Assembly: GCF_000018405.1 (NCBI RefSeq)
Contig: NC_009943.1
Coordinates: forward strand, 1 to 64,000
Direction of reading: 5' to 3'
Source: Desulfosudis oleivorans Hxd3
Lineage (GTDB): Bacteria; Desulfobacterota; Desulfobacteria; Desulfobacterales; Desulfosudaceae
Length of the DNA: 64,000 bases
The notes beneath the pieces were generated by a model that did not search any database, had not been told where the DNA came from, and was given only the letters and a program-made list of their open reading frames with translations. The position numbers were made by a program, and so were the translations under genes. Positions 17,996-25,112 of the stretch are shown piece by piece; position 1 is the first letter of the stretch, and each line of letters begins with the position of its first letter.

Positions 17996-18588
17996 TACTT
18001 AAAGGAAACGGTATTAAGCATCTCCAGCAGGGCGGCCCTTTCATCCGGATTGGTGTAGGATATGGCCAGCACCAGGATGTAGTCCCCCATGGCTGCCGCG
18101 TAAAGGTCCTGCTTGACCGACACCTGGGCCAGGGGAATGGCCGCCTGCATCAGGTCAAAGGTCTTGCCGCCCAGGGTCTGGGTGGTGATGTCCTGGGAAA
18201 GCGAAACCGGAATCGGCGTGGACTCGAGCAGCTTCTTTGTGTACAGGTGATAATCCCGCCCGGTTTTCACGCCCATGGGTTTGTCGATGCGGTCGGCCAT
18301 GGCCATGAGGTTGGCGTTGAACAGCACCTCGCTGTCATCCGGATACAGATAGGCGGTAAACAGGGTAAGGGTCTGCAGTTCGGACGGTTTTGCCGCCTGT
18401 GCCGCCGCGGCCTTCTGACGGGTGTCTATCCTGACATCATCGGCCAGGGTAAGGGCCATGTCAAAATAGTCGTTTTTATACACATTGCCGGAAAAGGATC
18501 CGAAATCAATCTCCGACCGGCCGCAGCCCCAGAACCCGGTCATCAGCACAGCAAGCCCCAGACAGACGATCAGACGAACGGTTTTCAT
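17995..18588 (-). CDS. hypothetical lipoprotein
   Basis: 197 aa. Lipoprotein signal: MKTVRLIVCLGLAVLMTGFWGC, with Cys at 22 as the likely lipidated residue. Mature domain of alpha/beta character (YKNDYFDMALTLADDVRI, LFTAYLYPDDSEVLFNANLMAMAD, AAAMGDYILVLAISYTNPDERAALLEMLNTVSF) with a hydrophobic-core pattern like domains of periplasmic proteins that handle stress or lipids, but no named family is recognised. Strong AGGAGGAAG ribosome site. The stop codon lies at the border of a dispersed repeat. Confidence 0.65.
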   Translation of the reverse strand: MKTVRLIVCLGLAVLMTGFWGCGRSEIDFGSFSGNVYKNDYFDMALTLADDVRIDTRQKAAAAQAAKPSELQTLTLFTAYLYPDDSEVLFNANLMAMADRIDKPMGVKTGRDYHLYTKKLLESTPIPVSLSQDITTQTLGGKTFDLMQAAIPLAQVSVKQDLYAAAMGDYILVLAISYTNPDERAALLEMLNTVSFK

Positions 18589-18678
18589 AGCCTTCCTCCT
18601 GGTTTTATTTTTTTTGTGTGCCGCGCGGATTCCGCCAGAATGACGGCGCGCGGGGTTATGTTATCAGGACCTTCTCCG

Positions 18679-18707
18679 ATTTAATGAGTACACAGAGCCC
18701 CTTTCAA
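18679..18707 (-). promoter_or_regulatory. candidate promoter for the lipoprotein gene
   Basis: Minus strand TTGAAA (18707-18702) and TTAAAT (18684-18679) with a 17-bp spacer, about 90 bp before the lipoprotein start. Each hexamer matches 4-5 of 6 consensus bases. Confidence 0.3.
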
Positions 18708-18771
18708 CACCATCGACTGCACCGAAAATTAGGTAAGTCGTTTACTAACATTAATCGGGAAACAAACCATG

Positions 18772-19362
18772 TTACAAAACGTCCGGTTCCCAACGGTCTT
18801 CAGGGGTCTTTCTTAACGCCACCGGCGGGCCCAAAATCTCGGACCAGACCACGGCCCGGCGCAGCTCGGCCGCGGACCCCGTGACGATGGACGGCTTCGA
18901 CACCGGAAGGGCGGCCGGTGCTGGAGCGGCCCCGGCCTGTTGCAGGGCGGTTTCAAAGGCGGTGGTGCCTCTTTTCATCGTCTTTGCCGGGGACGGGGCC
19001 GGCGGCGCCTGTTTCCGCAAGACGGGCTGGACAACCGCTTCCGCCCGTCGCCCCTCATGGACCTGTCGCATTCCCTGGGCCGGGGCCGCCGGTTTTTCCG
19101 CTTGCGGTGGTGCATCTTCCGGCATCAGAAGGTCCCACTGGGAAGGGGCCTCCCTTTTGGCTTCCACCTCCCTGGCGGCCCGCTCCATCTCCTGCTGAAT
19201 GCGGGAAAACACCCGGCCCAGCACCCCCCCCGGTCCGGCCCCGGTATCGGCGGCTTCACCGTCGGGCGCTGGTTTTCGCGCCCGCTTGATCATCGCGCCG
19301 ATCACCTGAAACCCCACGATGGCCAGAAAAACCAGAACCGGTATCAGGTCGTTTAAGTCCAT
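18772..19362 (-). CDS. membrane-anchored Pro/Ala-rich hypothetical protein in the floA operon
   Basis: 196 aa, starting 3 bp after the floA stop. A single N-terminal membrane segment (LIPVLVFLAIVGFQVIGAMI) is followed by a charged, mostly disordered Pro/Ala/Arg-rich cytoplasmic region with a helical stretch (RVFSRIQQEMERAAREVEAKREAP) and a conserved-looking C-terminus (LRRAVVWSEILGPPVALR). No family is recognised. The gene position suggests an accessory to the flotillin/NfeD membrane-domain system. Proline-rich composition argues for a scaffold rather than an enzyme. Confidence 0.55.
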   Translation of the reverse strand: MDLNDLIPVLVFLAIVGFQVIGAMIKRARKPAPDGEAADTGAGPGGVLGRVFSRIQQEMERAAREVEAKREAPSQWDLLMPEDAPPQAEKPAAPAQGMRQVHEGRRAEAVVQPVLRKQAPPAPSPAKTMKRGTTAFETALQQAGAAPAPAALPVSKPSIVTGSAAELRRAVVWSEILGPPVALRKTPEDRWEPDVL

Positions 19363-19365
19363 TGA

Positions 19366-20346
19366 CTATTTCTCCCTGGGTGTTTCCCTGTCCGGTGACC
19401 CGATTGTGTCTCTCATCTGGGTATCGGCCATGATATTTTTCATGCGGTAGTAGTCCATGATGCCCAGGTTTCCCTTTTCAAAGGCATTGGCCATGGCAAG
19501 GGGAATCTTTGCCTCGGCCTCCACCACCTTGGCCCGCATCTCCTCCACCTGAGCCTTCATCTCCTGCTCCCGGGCATAGGCCATGGCCCGCCGCTCCTCG
19601 GCCTTGGCCTGGGCGATCTTCTTGTCCGCCTCGGCCCGGTCAGTCTCCAGCTCGGCGCCGATGTTCTTGCCCACGTCCACGTCGGCGATGTCGATGGAGA
19701 GAATCTCAAAGGCCGTGCCCGAGTCCAGCCCCTTTTCCAGGACCCGCTTGGAGATCAGGTCCGGATTTTCCAGCACGTGCTTGTGGGAGTCGGCCGAACC
19801 AATGGTGGTGACAATGCCCTCGCCCACCCGGGCCAGAATGGTCTCTTCCCCGGCACCGCCCACCAGCCGGTCGATGTTGGCCCGCACCGTGACCCTTGAG
19901 ATGGCCTTGAGCTGAATGCCGTCTTTTGCCATGGCCGCGATCATGGGGGTTTCGATCACCTTGGGGTTGACGCTCATCTGGACCGCCTCCAGCACGTCCC
20001 GACCGGCCAGGTCAATGGCCGCCGACCGGTTGAAGGAGAGTTCGATCTTGGCCTTGTCCGCCGCGATCAGGGCCTGGACCACCCGGCTCACATTGCCCCC
20101 GGCCAGGTAGTGGGACTCCAGCTCGTCCGAACTGATGTCCAGGCCCGCCTTGGTGGCCATGATCTTGGACTCCACAATAAGCTTGGGCGGCACTTTGCGA
20201 AACCGCATGAACACGATGTTGAGCAGGCCCACCCGGGCGCCGGACACCAGGGCCTGAATCCAGAGGGATACGGAGGAGCCGACAAAGTAAAACAGCACGA
20301 TGACGGCCACCACGAGAAAAAACAGTATAATGTAGTTCGGGTTCAT
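19366..20346 (-). CDS. floA: flotillin-like protein FloA
   Basis: 326 aa, typical FloA length. N-terminal hydrophobic hairpin [39 protein letters not shown] inserts in the membrane; SPFH/Band-7 region follows with [39 protein letters not shown], and a C-terminal coiled coil rich in Ala/Glu/Lys ([39 protein letters not shown]). Scaffold of functional membrane microdomains. The two NfeD-family genes upstream are the normal partners: NfeD proteases or anchors plus FloA. Confidence 0.93.
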   Translation of the reverse strand: MNPNYIILFFLVVAVIVLFYFVGSSVSLWIQALVSGARVGLLNIVFMRFRKVPPKLIVESKIMATKAGLDISSDELESHYLAGGNVSRVVQALIAADKAKIELSFNRSAAIDLAGRDVLEAVQMSVNPKVIETPMIAAMAKDGIQLKAISRVTVRANIDRLVGGAGEETILARVGEGIVTTIGSADSHKHVLENPDLISKRVLEKGLDSGTAFEILSIDIADVDVGKNIGAELETDRAEADKKIAQAKAEERRAMAYAREQEMKAQVEEMRAKVVEAEAKIPLAMANAFEKGNLGIMDYYRMKNIMADTQMRDTIGSPDRETPREK

Positions 20347-20372
20347 GGGGGTCTCCTTTGGGGGTGTTATGT

Positions 20373-20849
20373 TTATTCCGGTGTTGTGACGATGACCTGG
20401 TTGCCGGTCACCGCGCGCACAACCACCTCGGAATTTCTATCAATATACGCACCGCGACTGACCACGTCAACCCGTTTCCCCTCTATCATGGCCACGCCCG
20501 AGGGCCGCAGGTCGGAAAGGGCGGTTCCCTTTTTCCCCATCAGGCCCTCCATGTCGGGCCGCTGGGAAGTGACGCCGGCACCGGTGGACAGCTCGGCCCG
20601 AAGCGTGGCCGGTGACCGGGCCAGCAGCTTCAGGCCCAGCAGAATCACAAGAGGCAGCACCACCACGTCGATGCCGATCAGCAGGTACCCGGCATCAACG
20701 GATATCTGGCCGAACACGGTGTACAGGGAATAGCCGATCAGGCCGGCGGCCAGCAGGCTCAACAGGCCCCCCGACGGTATGATCACCTCGGCGATGATGA
20801 TCACCACGGCCACCAACTGCAGAATGACGACAAGCATCACCGGGTTCAT
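20373..20849 (-). CDS. NfeD-like membrane protein (short form)
   Basis: 158 aa. Two or three N-terminal membrane segments ([57 protein letters not shown]) then an OB-fold C-terminal domain ([51 protein letters not shown]), diagnostic of NfeD. The ATG overlaps the stop of the long NfeD gene (20846-20849), so they are co-translated. Probably acts with FloA in the membrane. Confidence 0.88.
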   Translation of the reverse strand: MNPVMLVVILQLVAVVIIIAEVIIPSGGLLSLLAAGLIGYSLYTVFGQISVDAGYLLIGIDVVVLPLVILLGLKLLARSPATLRAELSTGAGVTSQRPDMEGLMGKKGTALSDLRPSGVAMIEGKRVDVVSRGAYIDRNSEVVVRAVTGNQVIVTTPE

Positions 20850-22312
20850 TGCGTTGTCTCCCTTGACACCACCAGCACGTTGCCGCGAACCGCAATAATT
20901 ACCACCGGGGTGCCTTTGTCCAGGAATTCGCCCTCTGTGACCACGTCATACATTTCCGGGCCGATTTTCATCTTTCCCGCCGGCCGCAGCGAGGTGGCGG
21001 CTGTGCCCCGGTCGCCAACGCCGGCGCCGGTGTTGGCCGTGGCATCGGCCCGGGCCTCGCTCAGGGTGGCACTTAGGTACGGCCCGCTGACCACCGCCGA
21101 CAACCGGGGCAGCACAAACCGAAGCAAAAACAGGGCCGCCAGAAAGGCGGTCACCACGGCGCCCAGCACCTGGATCACGTTGTTTACCATCAGGTCCGTC
21201 TGCCAGGGCATGTCCGGGTCGGGCAGCACAAACCCCTGCATGGCCAGGACAAAAGAGACGATGATGCAGACGGCGCCGGCAATGCCGGCAATGCCGAACC
21301 CGGGCAGCACAAAGGTTTCAATCCCGATCAGCACCAGGCCCAGCAGAAAGATCAGCAGTTCGGTGTAGTCGGCCAGGCCCACGGCGTACTGGTTCATGAA
21401 AAACAGGGCCAGACAGATGATGCCCACGATGCCGGGAACACCGAAACCCGGCGACTTGATTTCCGTGTACAGGGCTCCCAGGCCGATCAGCATCAGCAGG
21501 GGCGCAAGCGTGCCCAGCCAGCGCATCAGGCCCTCGGACCACTGCTGTTCCATGACAACGATATCGGTATCGTCAATACCCATGGCGGCCAGCATCTCCT
21601 TTACGCTGGAGACGGTCATTTGTGAAAATCCCAGGTCCCGGGCCTCAATGTCGTCCATGGTGAGCAGCTCGCCTTTGGCCACCACGGTTTTTTTAGACAC
21701 CACGGCCGATTTTTGGGCTTCATCCATCTCCTCGTACTCCAGGGCGTCCATGTAGAATGTGCCGCCGTCTTTGGTCACCACCCGGAACACCTCCATGTCG
21801 GCGGTGACCATGGACTCGGCCAGGGCCTCGGGATACCCGTTTTTTTTGGCCAGGGCCCGGAACTTGGCCCGCAGCGGGGACTGGAATTTTTCCCCCAGCA
21901 TTTCCGGCCCCTGGCTTCCCACCATGATGGGCGCGCAGTCGCCGATGGTGGTGCCGGGCTTCATGACCAGCTCGTTGCAGGCCAGGGCGATCAGCGCCCC
22001 GGCCGAGATGGCCTTCCTGGAGACAAAGGCGATGGTTTTCCCCTTGCTATCTGCCGCCGTGATCAGGTCCACGATCATCAGGGCCGAATCGACCCGGCCC
22101 CCAAAGGTATCCAGGTCCAGGACAATGGTCTGGTGTGGCGCTTCCGGAATATCATCAAGCGCCCGTTTCAGGTAGGCGGCCATACCCGGAGCCACGTCGC
22201 CGGCCACCTTGACCACATAAACCGTGTGGGCATCACCGGCGGATACCGGACCGGGGGCCACCAAAAAAAATCCGGAAACCAGCAGGCAGAAAATAAGAAA
22301 AAGACGCTTCAC
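20846..22312 (-). CDS. NfeD long form: ClpP-class membrane serine protease
   Basis: 488 aa. Signal peptide, ClpP/crotonase-like domain (VLDLDTFGGRVDSALMIVDLI; AFVSRKAISAGALIALACNELVMKPGTTIGDCAPI where Ser of ISAGALIAL is the presumptive nucleophile and the Lys-containing segment follows), then four membrane segments (GTLAPLLMLIGLGALYTEI onwards) and a C-terminal OB domain like the short NfeD. In archaea homologues (1510-N) cleave stomatin; here the partner would be FloA in the same operon. First gene of the four-gene minus-strand operon ending at 18772. Confidence 0.9.
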   Translation of the reverse strand: MKRLFLIFCLLVSGFFLVAPGPVSAGDAHTVYVVKVAGDVAPGMAAYLKRALDDIPEAPHQTIVLDLDTFGGRVDSALMIVDLITAADSKGKTIAFVSRKAISAGALIALACNELVMKPGTTIGDCAPIMVGSQGPEMLGEKFQSPLRAKFRALAKKNGYPEALAESMVTADMEVFRVVTKDGGTFYMDALEYEEMDEAQKSAVVSKKTVVAKGELLTMDDIEARDLGFSQMTVSSVKEMLAAMGIDDTDIVVMEQQWSEGLMRWLGTLAPLLMLIGLGALYTEIKSPGFGVPGIVGIICLALFFMNQYAVGLADYTELLIFLLGLVLIGIETFVLPGFGIAGIAGAVCIIVSFVLAMQGFVLPDPDMPWQTDLMVNNVIQVLGAVVTAFLAALFLLRFVLPRLSAVVSGPYLSATLSEARADATANTGAGVGDRGTAATSLRPAGKMKIGPEMYDVVTEGEFLDKGTPVVIIAVRGNVLVVSRETTQ

Positions 22313-22360
22313 AGGCGCTCCGGCGATTCATTATGGTTAAAACGCGTTATATTGAAAAAC

Positions 22361-23017
22361 CTATTCCCCGGTCCGGCCTGCCAGGGAAAACCGGTCCAGG
22401 ATGGTCCCCACGGCCCGCATGTCAGGGGCGTGAAAATCGGCTTTCAGTGCCGGGTTGTTGTAGGCGATAAACGGCACCTGGGCCGAGGTTGCGGCCCGTT
22501 CATCCAGTTCCGAGTCACCGATGTAAATCATTTCTGAGGGGGCCGCGCCAAAGCGGTCGAGAATTTTTAACAGCTGCTCCGGGGCCGGCTTTGGCCGCAT
22601 CACGTCCAAGGCCGTGACCACCATCTCGAACCTGTCGGCAAGGCCATGCTCGGCCAGGACCCGGTTCATGGTGTTGGAGCGGTTGGTGGCAATGGCGGTA
22701 TGGACCCTGTTGTAAAGCCGGTCCAGCAGGTCTTCCAGGCCGGGGGCTTTTTTCATGTGCCGGATAAACGGACCATACCCCAATCCTTTTCGAAGTGCTT
22801 GTGCCCGGTCCAGGCCATCTGCTCCACAGAGAAAAGCCAGAGAGTCGTTGACCGTGTGCATCTGCACATAACTAAACTGGGCGTCGGTCATCTCCGGCAG
22901 CCCCATGTTGACCAAAATGCGGTTGTAGTAGGCCCGGTTGGCGTCATCCGTGTCAAACAGGACTCCGTCGCAGTCAAAGGCGATGATTTTAACGGTCTGC
23001 CGTGTCGTGTCGCTCAA
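22361..23017 (-). CDS. HAD-family phosphatase, phosphoglycolate phosphatase-like
   Basis: 218 aa. Motif I FDCDGVLFDT with the nucleophile Asp, motif II ATNRSNTM, motif IV YIGDSELDERAA. A cap domain lies between (TRANSYNR-like helical part around MGLPEMTDAQFSY). Could be Gph or pyrophosphatase-like; substrate unknown. Start codon overlaps the stop of the upstream DUF1573 gene (ATGA at 23014-23017), so the two are coupled. Confidence 0.85.
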   Translation of the reverse strand: MSDTTRQTVKIIAFDCDGVLFDTDDANRAYYNRILVNMGLPEMTDAQFSYVQMHTVNDSLAFLCGADGLDRAQALRKGLGYGPFIRHMKKAPGLEDLLDRLYNRVHTAIATNRSNTMNRVLAEHGLADRFEMVVTALDVMRPKPAPEQLLKILDRFGAAPSEMIYIGDSELDERAATSAQVPFIAYNNPALKADFHAPDMRAVGTILDRFSLAGRTGE

Positions 23018-23751
23018 AGCACCGGCTCCTGGTTTGGCAAAACCGGAGAGACCAGGGTACCCTGGACCCGGACTTTCAGGTTCGGCACCAACTGGCTGTC
23101 GGTTTTCAGGTAGATAAAATCAATATAGGTGCCGGGCTCCTTGCGGGTGTTGGTCACTGTCAGCTGGTAGGCGGGCCGTCCATCATGGGTGATCTCTTTC
23201 AGATCAAAAGCGATCTCCTTTCCCTGGTTGGCCCGAACTTCGGTGATGGCAAACGGGTATTTTTCACCGGGAACAATGCGCACCACCTGCTTAAGCTCCA
23301 TGCCCACCGTGCCGCTGAGCCGTACCTGGTTAGGCATGACCGAGACCACGCGCTCCACCTGGCCGGTGATGGTCAGGGGAATAATTTTGTTGGACGGGTC
23401 ATTGGTGTAGACCGACGCGGTTTTGGTGATGCGCTGGTCCCCGTAGTGTTTGGTATAAACCTTTATGCTGATGGTACCCTCGCCGCCGGCGGGGATTGAC
23501 CTCGTAAACGAGGCCACCGCACACCCTCAGCCGGTTTTGACCTGCTCCACGCGAAGCTCGGCGGTTCCCGTGTTTTTTACGGTAAAGTCGTGCACCACCT
23601 CGGTGCCTTCAGGTACCGGGTCAAAGGTGAAGGTGCGCGCTTCGATCACTGCCACCGGTGACGCCTTGTCCGGCACGTCCGCGGCAAAGACGACGGCCCC
23701 GGCCGACAGTAGAAACAGAACCATCCCGCTCAGCATGATCAGGCGTTTCAT
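23014..23751 (-). CDS. DUF1573 exported protein, probable selenoprotein (in-frame TGA)
   Basis: Read as one 245-aa gene with Sec at residue 75. Signal peptide (MKRLIMLSGMVLFLLSAGAVVFA), then a DUF1573 Ig-like domain (TFTFDPVPEGTEVVHDFTVKNTGTAELRVEQVKTG). The frame meets TGA at 23527-23529 and continues without shift: GCAVASFTRSIPAGGEGTIS. Family proteins have CGC here (as in SCGCT), so the TGA falls on the first Cys and the second Cys is kept, giving U-G-C. After the TGA an 8-bp stem (23516-23509 with 23504-23497, one G.T pair, TTTA loop) begins 10 bases downstream; loop distance is 18, inside the bacterial SECIS range. Good ribosome site GGGAGAA. The gene lies between the phosphodiesterase and HAD genes. 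Alternative: a disabled gene or sequencing error. Confidence 0.75.
23497..23516 (-). promoter_or_regulatory. bacterial SECIS-like hairpin after in-frame TGA
   Basis: Stem TGGCCTCG (23516-23509) and CGAGGTCA (23504-23497), with loop TTTA; if the top G-C pair is open, the loop starts with G, as SelB-binding loops usually do. It lies 10 bases downstream of the TGA at 23529-23527, inside the coding sequence, as bacterial SECIS elements do. Confidence 0.6.
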
Positions 23752-23769
23752 AGGCTTCTCCCGAATTTC

Positions 23770-24261
23770 TTATATGAGTACTCTTTCCGCCAAAAGCGCG
23801 GCCGTGTCCACCACGCAAAACCCCGGGGTATCGTCTTTTCCCAGCAGTTCGCCAGGGTTGACCACCAGGGTGTGGTTGACTTTTTTCTGCATCCAGACAT
23901 GAAAATGGCCGAAACAGACAATGTCGTACCGGCCCCCGCCGGCCAGGTCGTCGGCAATGGTGCCGTCATGAATAAAGGCCACCTGTCGACCGTCAGCCGC
24001 CAGGCGGCCAAAATCGCCGTGAAGCGTAATGTTTTTATGAACGGTCAACGCGTTTTTCGTCAACAGGTACCGGTCCCCGTCGTTGTTGCCGAACACGCCG
24101 TGAACCGGAATGCCGGCCATATCCAGTTCCGCCAGCATAAAGGGGGCCACAAAATCGCCGCAGTGAAGAATCATTTCACATCCGGCTTCCCGGACCTTTG
24201 CCACGGCCTTTCGCATGTTGGCGATGTTGTCGTGGGAATCGCTCATCACGGCCATCAGCAT
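23770..24261 (-). CDS. YfcE/MJ0936-type metallophosphoesterase
   Basis: 163 aa. Metal-binding motifs: SDSHDN (D-x-H), HCGDF, FGNNDGD, and near the C-terminus FGHFHVW. Size and motifs match the YfcE/MJ0936 phosphodiesterase family. Start ATG at 24261 has AAGGAGC about 8 bp upstream. Physiological substrate unknown; these enzymes hydrolyse model phosphodiesters. Head gene of the operon with the DUF1573 selenoprotein candidate (18 bp downstream) and the HAD phosphatase. Confidence 0.9.
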   Translation of the reverse strand: MLMAVMSDSHDNIANMRKAVAKVREAGCEMILHCGDFVAPFMLAELDMAGIPVHGVFGNNDGDRYLLTKNALTVHKNITLHGDFGRLAADGRQVAFIHDGTIADDLAGGGRYDIVCFGHFHVWMQKKVNHTLVVNPGELLGKDDTPGFCVVDTAALLAERVLI

Positions 24262-24384
24262 GGGAACGCTCCTTTGTTTACCGCCTGGTAACTTTATCCG
24301 TATCGGGCAAAAAAGTCAAAGGCCGGGGTCGGCCGGCGCCGTTACCTTTGATTTAAAGCGGGATCGGGATTCAAATCGAATCAA

Positions 24385-24422
24385 CGGGTGCCAAGGGCCA
24401 GGGCCGAACGGCCTTGCCCGTG
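24385..24422 (+). repeat. tail motif of repeat C, free copy
   Basis: GGGTGCC-A-A-GGGCCAGGG... with CTTGCCCGTG complement, same pattern as the tail of repeat C (17088-17120). Other copies in the same gap are at about 24450-24476 and 24804-24836, in opposite orientation. Confidence 0.6.
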
Positions 24423-24435
24423 AGCGGCAGTGCGG

Positions 24436-24763
24436 GAACACGGCACAGGCAAGTTTCGCCTGGCCCGTGGCACCCATCAAAGGACTGGTGTTTGATACCG
24501 TCCTGCTGAATGCCCTTACGGGCACACTACAAACCTTGATGTTTTAAGCCCGGCCGGTCTCCACAATGACGGCCCTCCGCCCATTGCGGCGCAGCCGAGC
24601 AAGAAGAATTTTTCGGCAAAAAGCGAAAATGCTGTCTGAGCCGCGCTGGAAGCGGGGCGAGTTCATTTTCGCGCCGAAAAATTCTTCGAGCGAGGGCGGC
24701 CGAAGGCCAAGCCGCAGGGCGCGGTTCTTTTGGTACTTTTCTTGCCGCCAAGAAAAGGACACG
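24436..24763 (-). repeat. structured dispersed repeat C, copy 2 (reverse orientation)
   Basis: Dominates the 844-bp gene-free stretch between the phosphodiesterase and priA. Same architecture as the 16860 copy: the opening hairpin (about 24735-24762), a long hairpin at 24603-24687 with outer stem GAAGAATTTTTCGGC/GCCGAAAAATTCTTC and inner stem GCGAAAATG/CATTTTCGC, conserved AACTC and TCAGACAG single strands flanking an apical CG-rich hairpin, and a conserved five-T spacer. The CTCGGCTGCGCCGCAATGGG block and tail are conserved. Arms differ in sequence from copy 1 but remain complementary. Apparent ORFs in it are spurious. Confidence 0.8.
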
Positions 24764-24991
24764 GAAAAACAGAATAGGAAAAATGATTATTGAATAAATC
24801 ACGGGCAAGCTGTCGCTTGGCCCGGGGCACCCGCCAAAAAACGGGGCAACGGTCAGCCGGTGTCAATTTCGATTATAAAGGAATGAGGGTCAATTTTACA
24901 CTGGATTACCCGGTCAAGCCGGGTAGTGACGGGTGTGGGGTGATCGTGCGGAACATGGAAGTTTGGTGAAACGTGGCCTGCCGTTTGATTT

Positions 24992-25015
24992 GCCGCACTG
25001 GGGTGCGGCGCTCCC
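24992..25015. repeat. 24-bp hairpin repeat, matched at 59203-59226
   Basis: GCCGCACTGGGGTGCGGC followed by GCTCCC matches, as exact reverse complement, the segment at 59203-59226. The first 18 bases form a 7-bp stem (GCCGCAC/GTGCGGC). Both lie in non-coding DNA. Confidence 0.7.
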
Positions 25016-25045
25016 GGGCTGGTTCGTGGAAACAGGCGACGGTAT

Positions 25046-25085
25046 GATCGATGCCGATACCGATAGCGATACCGATTTCGATTAG
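25046..25085. repeat. hexamer-like simple repeat (CGATAC/CGATTT)
   Basis: CCGATACCGATAGCGATACC type six-base repeat just after priA. Same sequence class at 9881-9920, 10088-10112 and 56297-56325, always in non-coding DNA. Confidence 0.6.
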
Positions 25086-25112
25086 ATGTAAGGGCAAGAC
25101 GCCCCTTACATC
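25085..25112. repeat. inverted repeat straddling the priA stop codon
   Basis: 10-bp stem GATGTAAGGG / CCCTTACATC with an 8-base loop; the priA TAA (25106-25108) lies in one arm. No T-run follows, so it may be a processing or mRNA-end structure rather than a terminator. Confidence 0.5.

Noticed and set aside
23014-23751. Reading the DUF1573 locus as two genes or a pseudogene
   Set aside because: The frame continues unshifted through the TGA, the TGA replaces a family Cys, a SECIS-like hairpin follows, and both halves are fully conserved in content. A sequencing error or recent nonsense change cannot be fully excluded.
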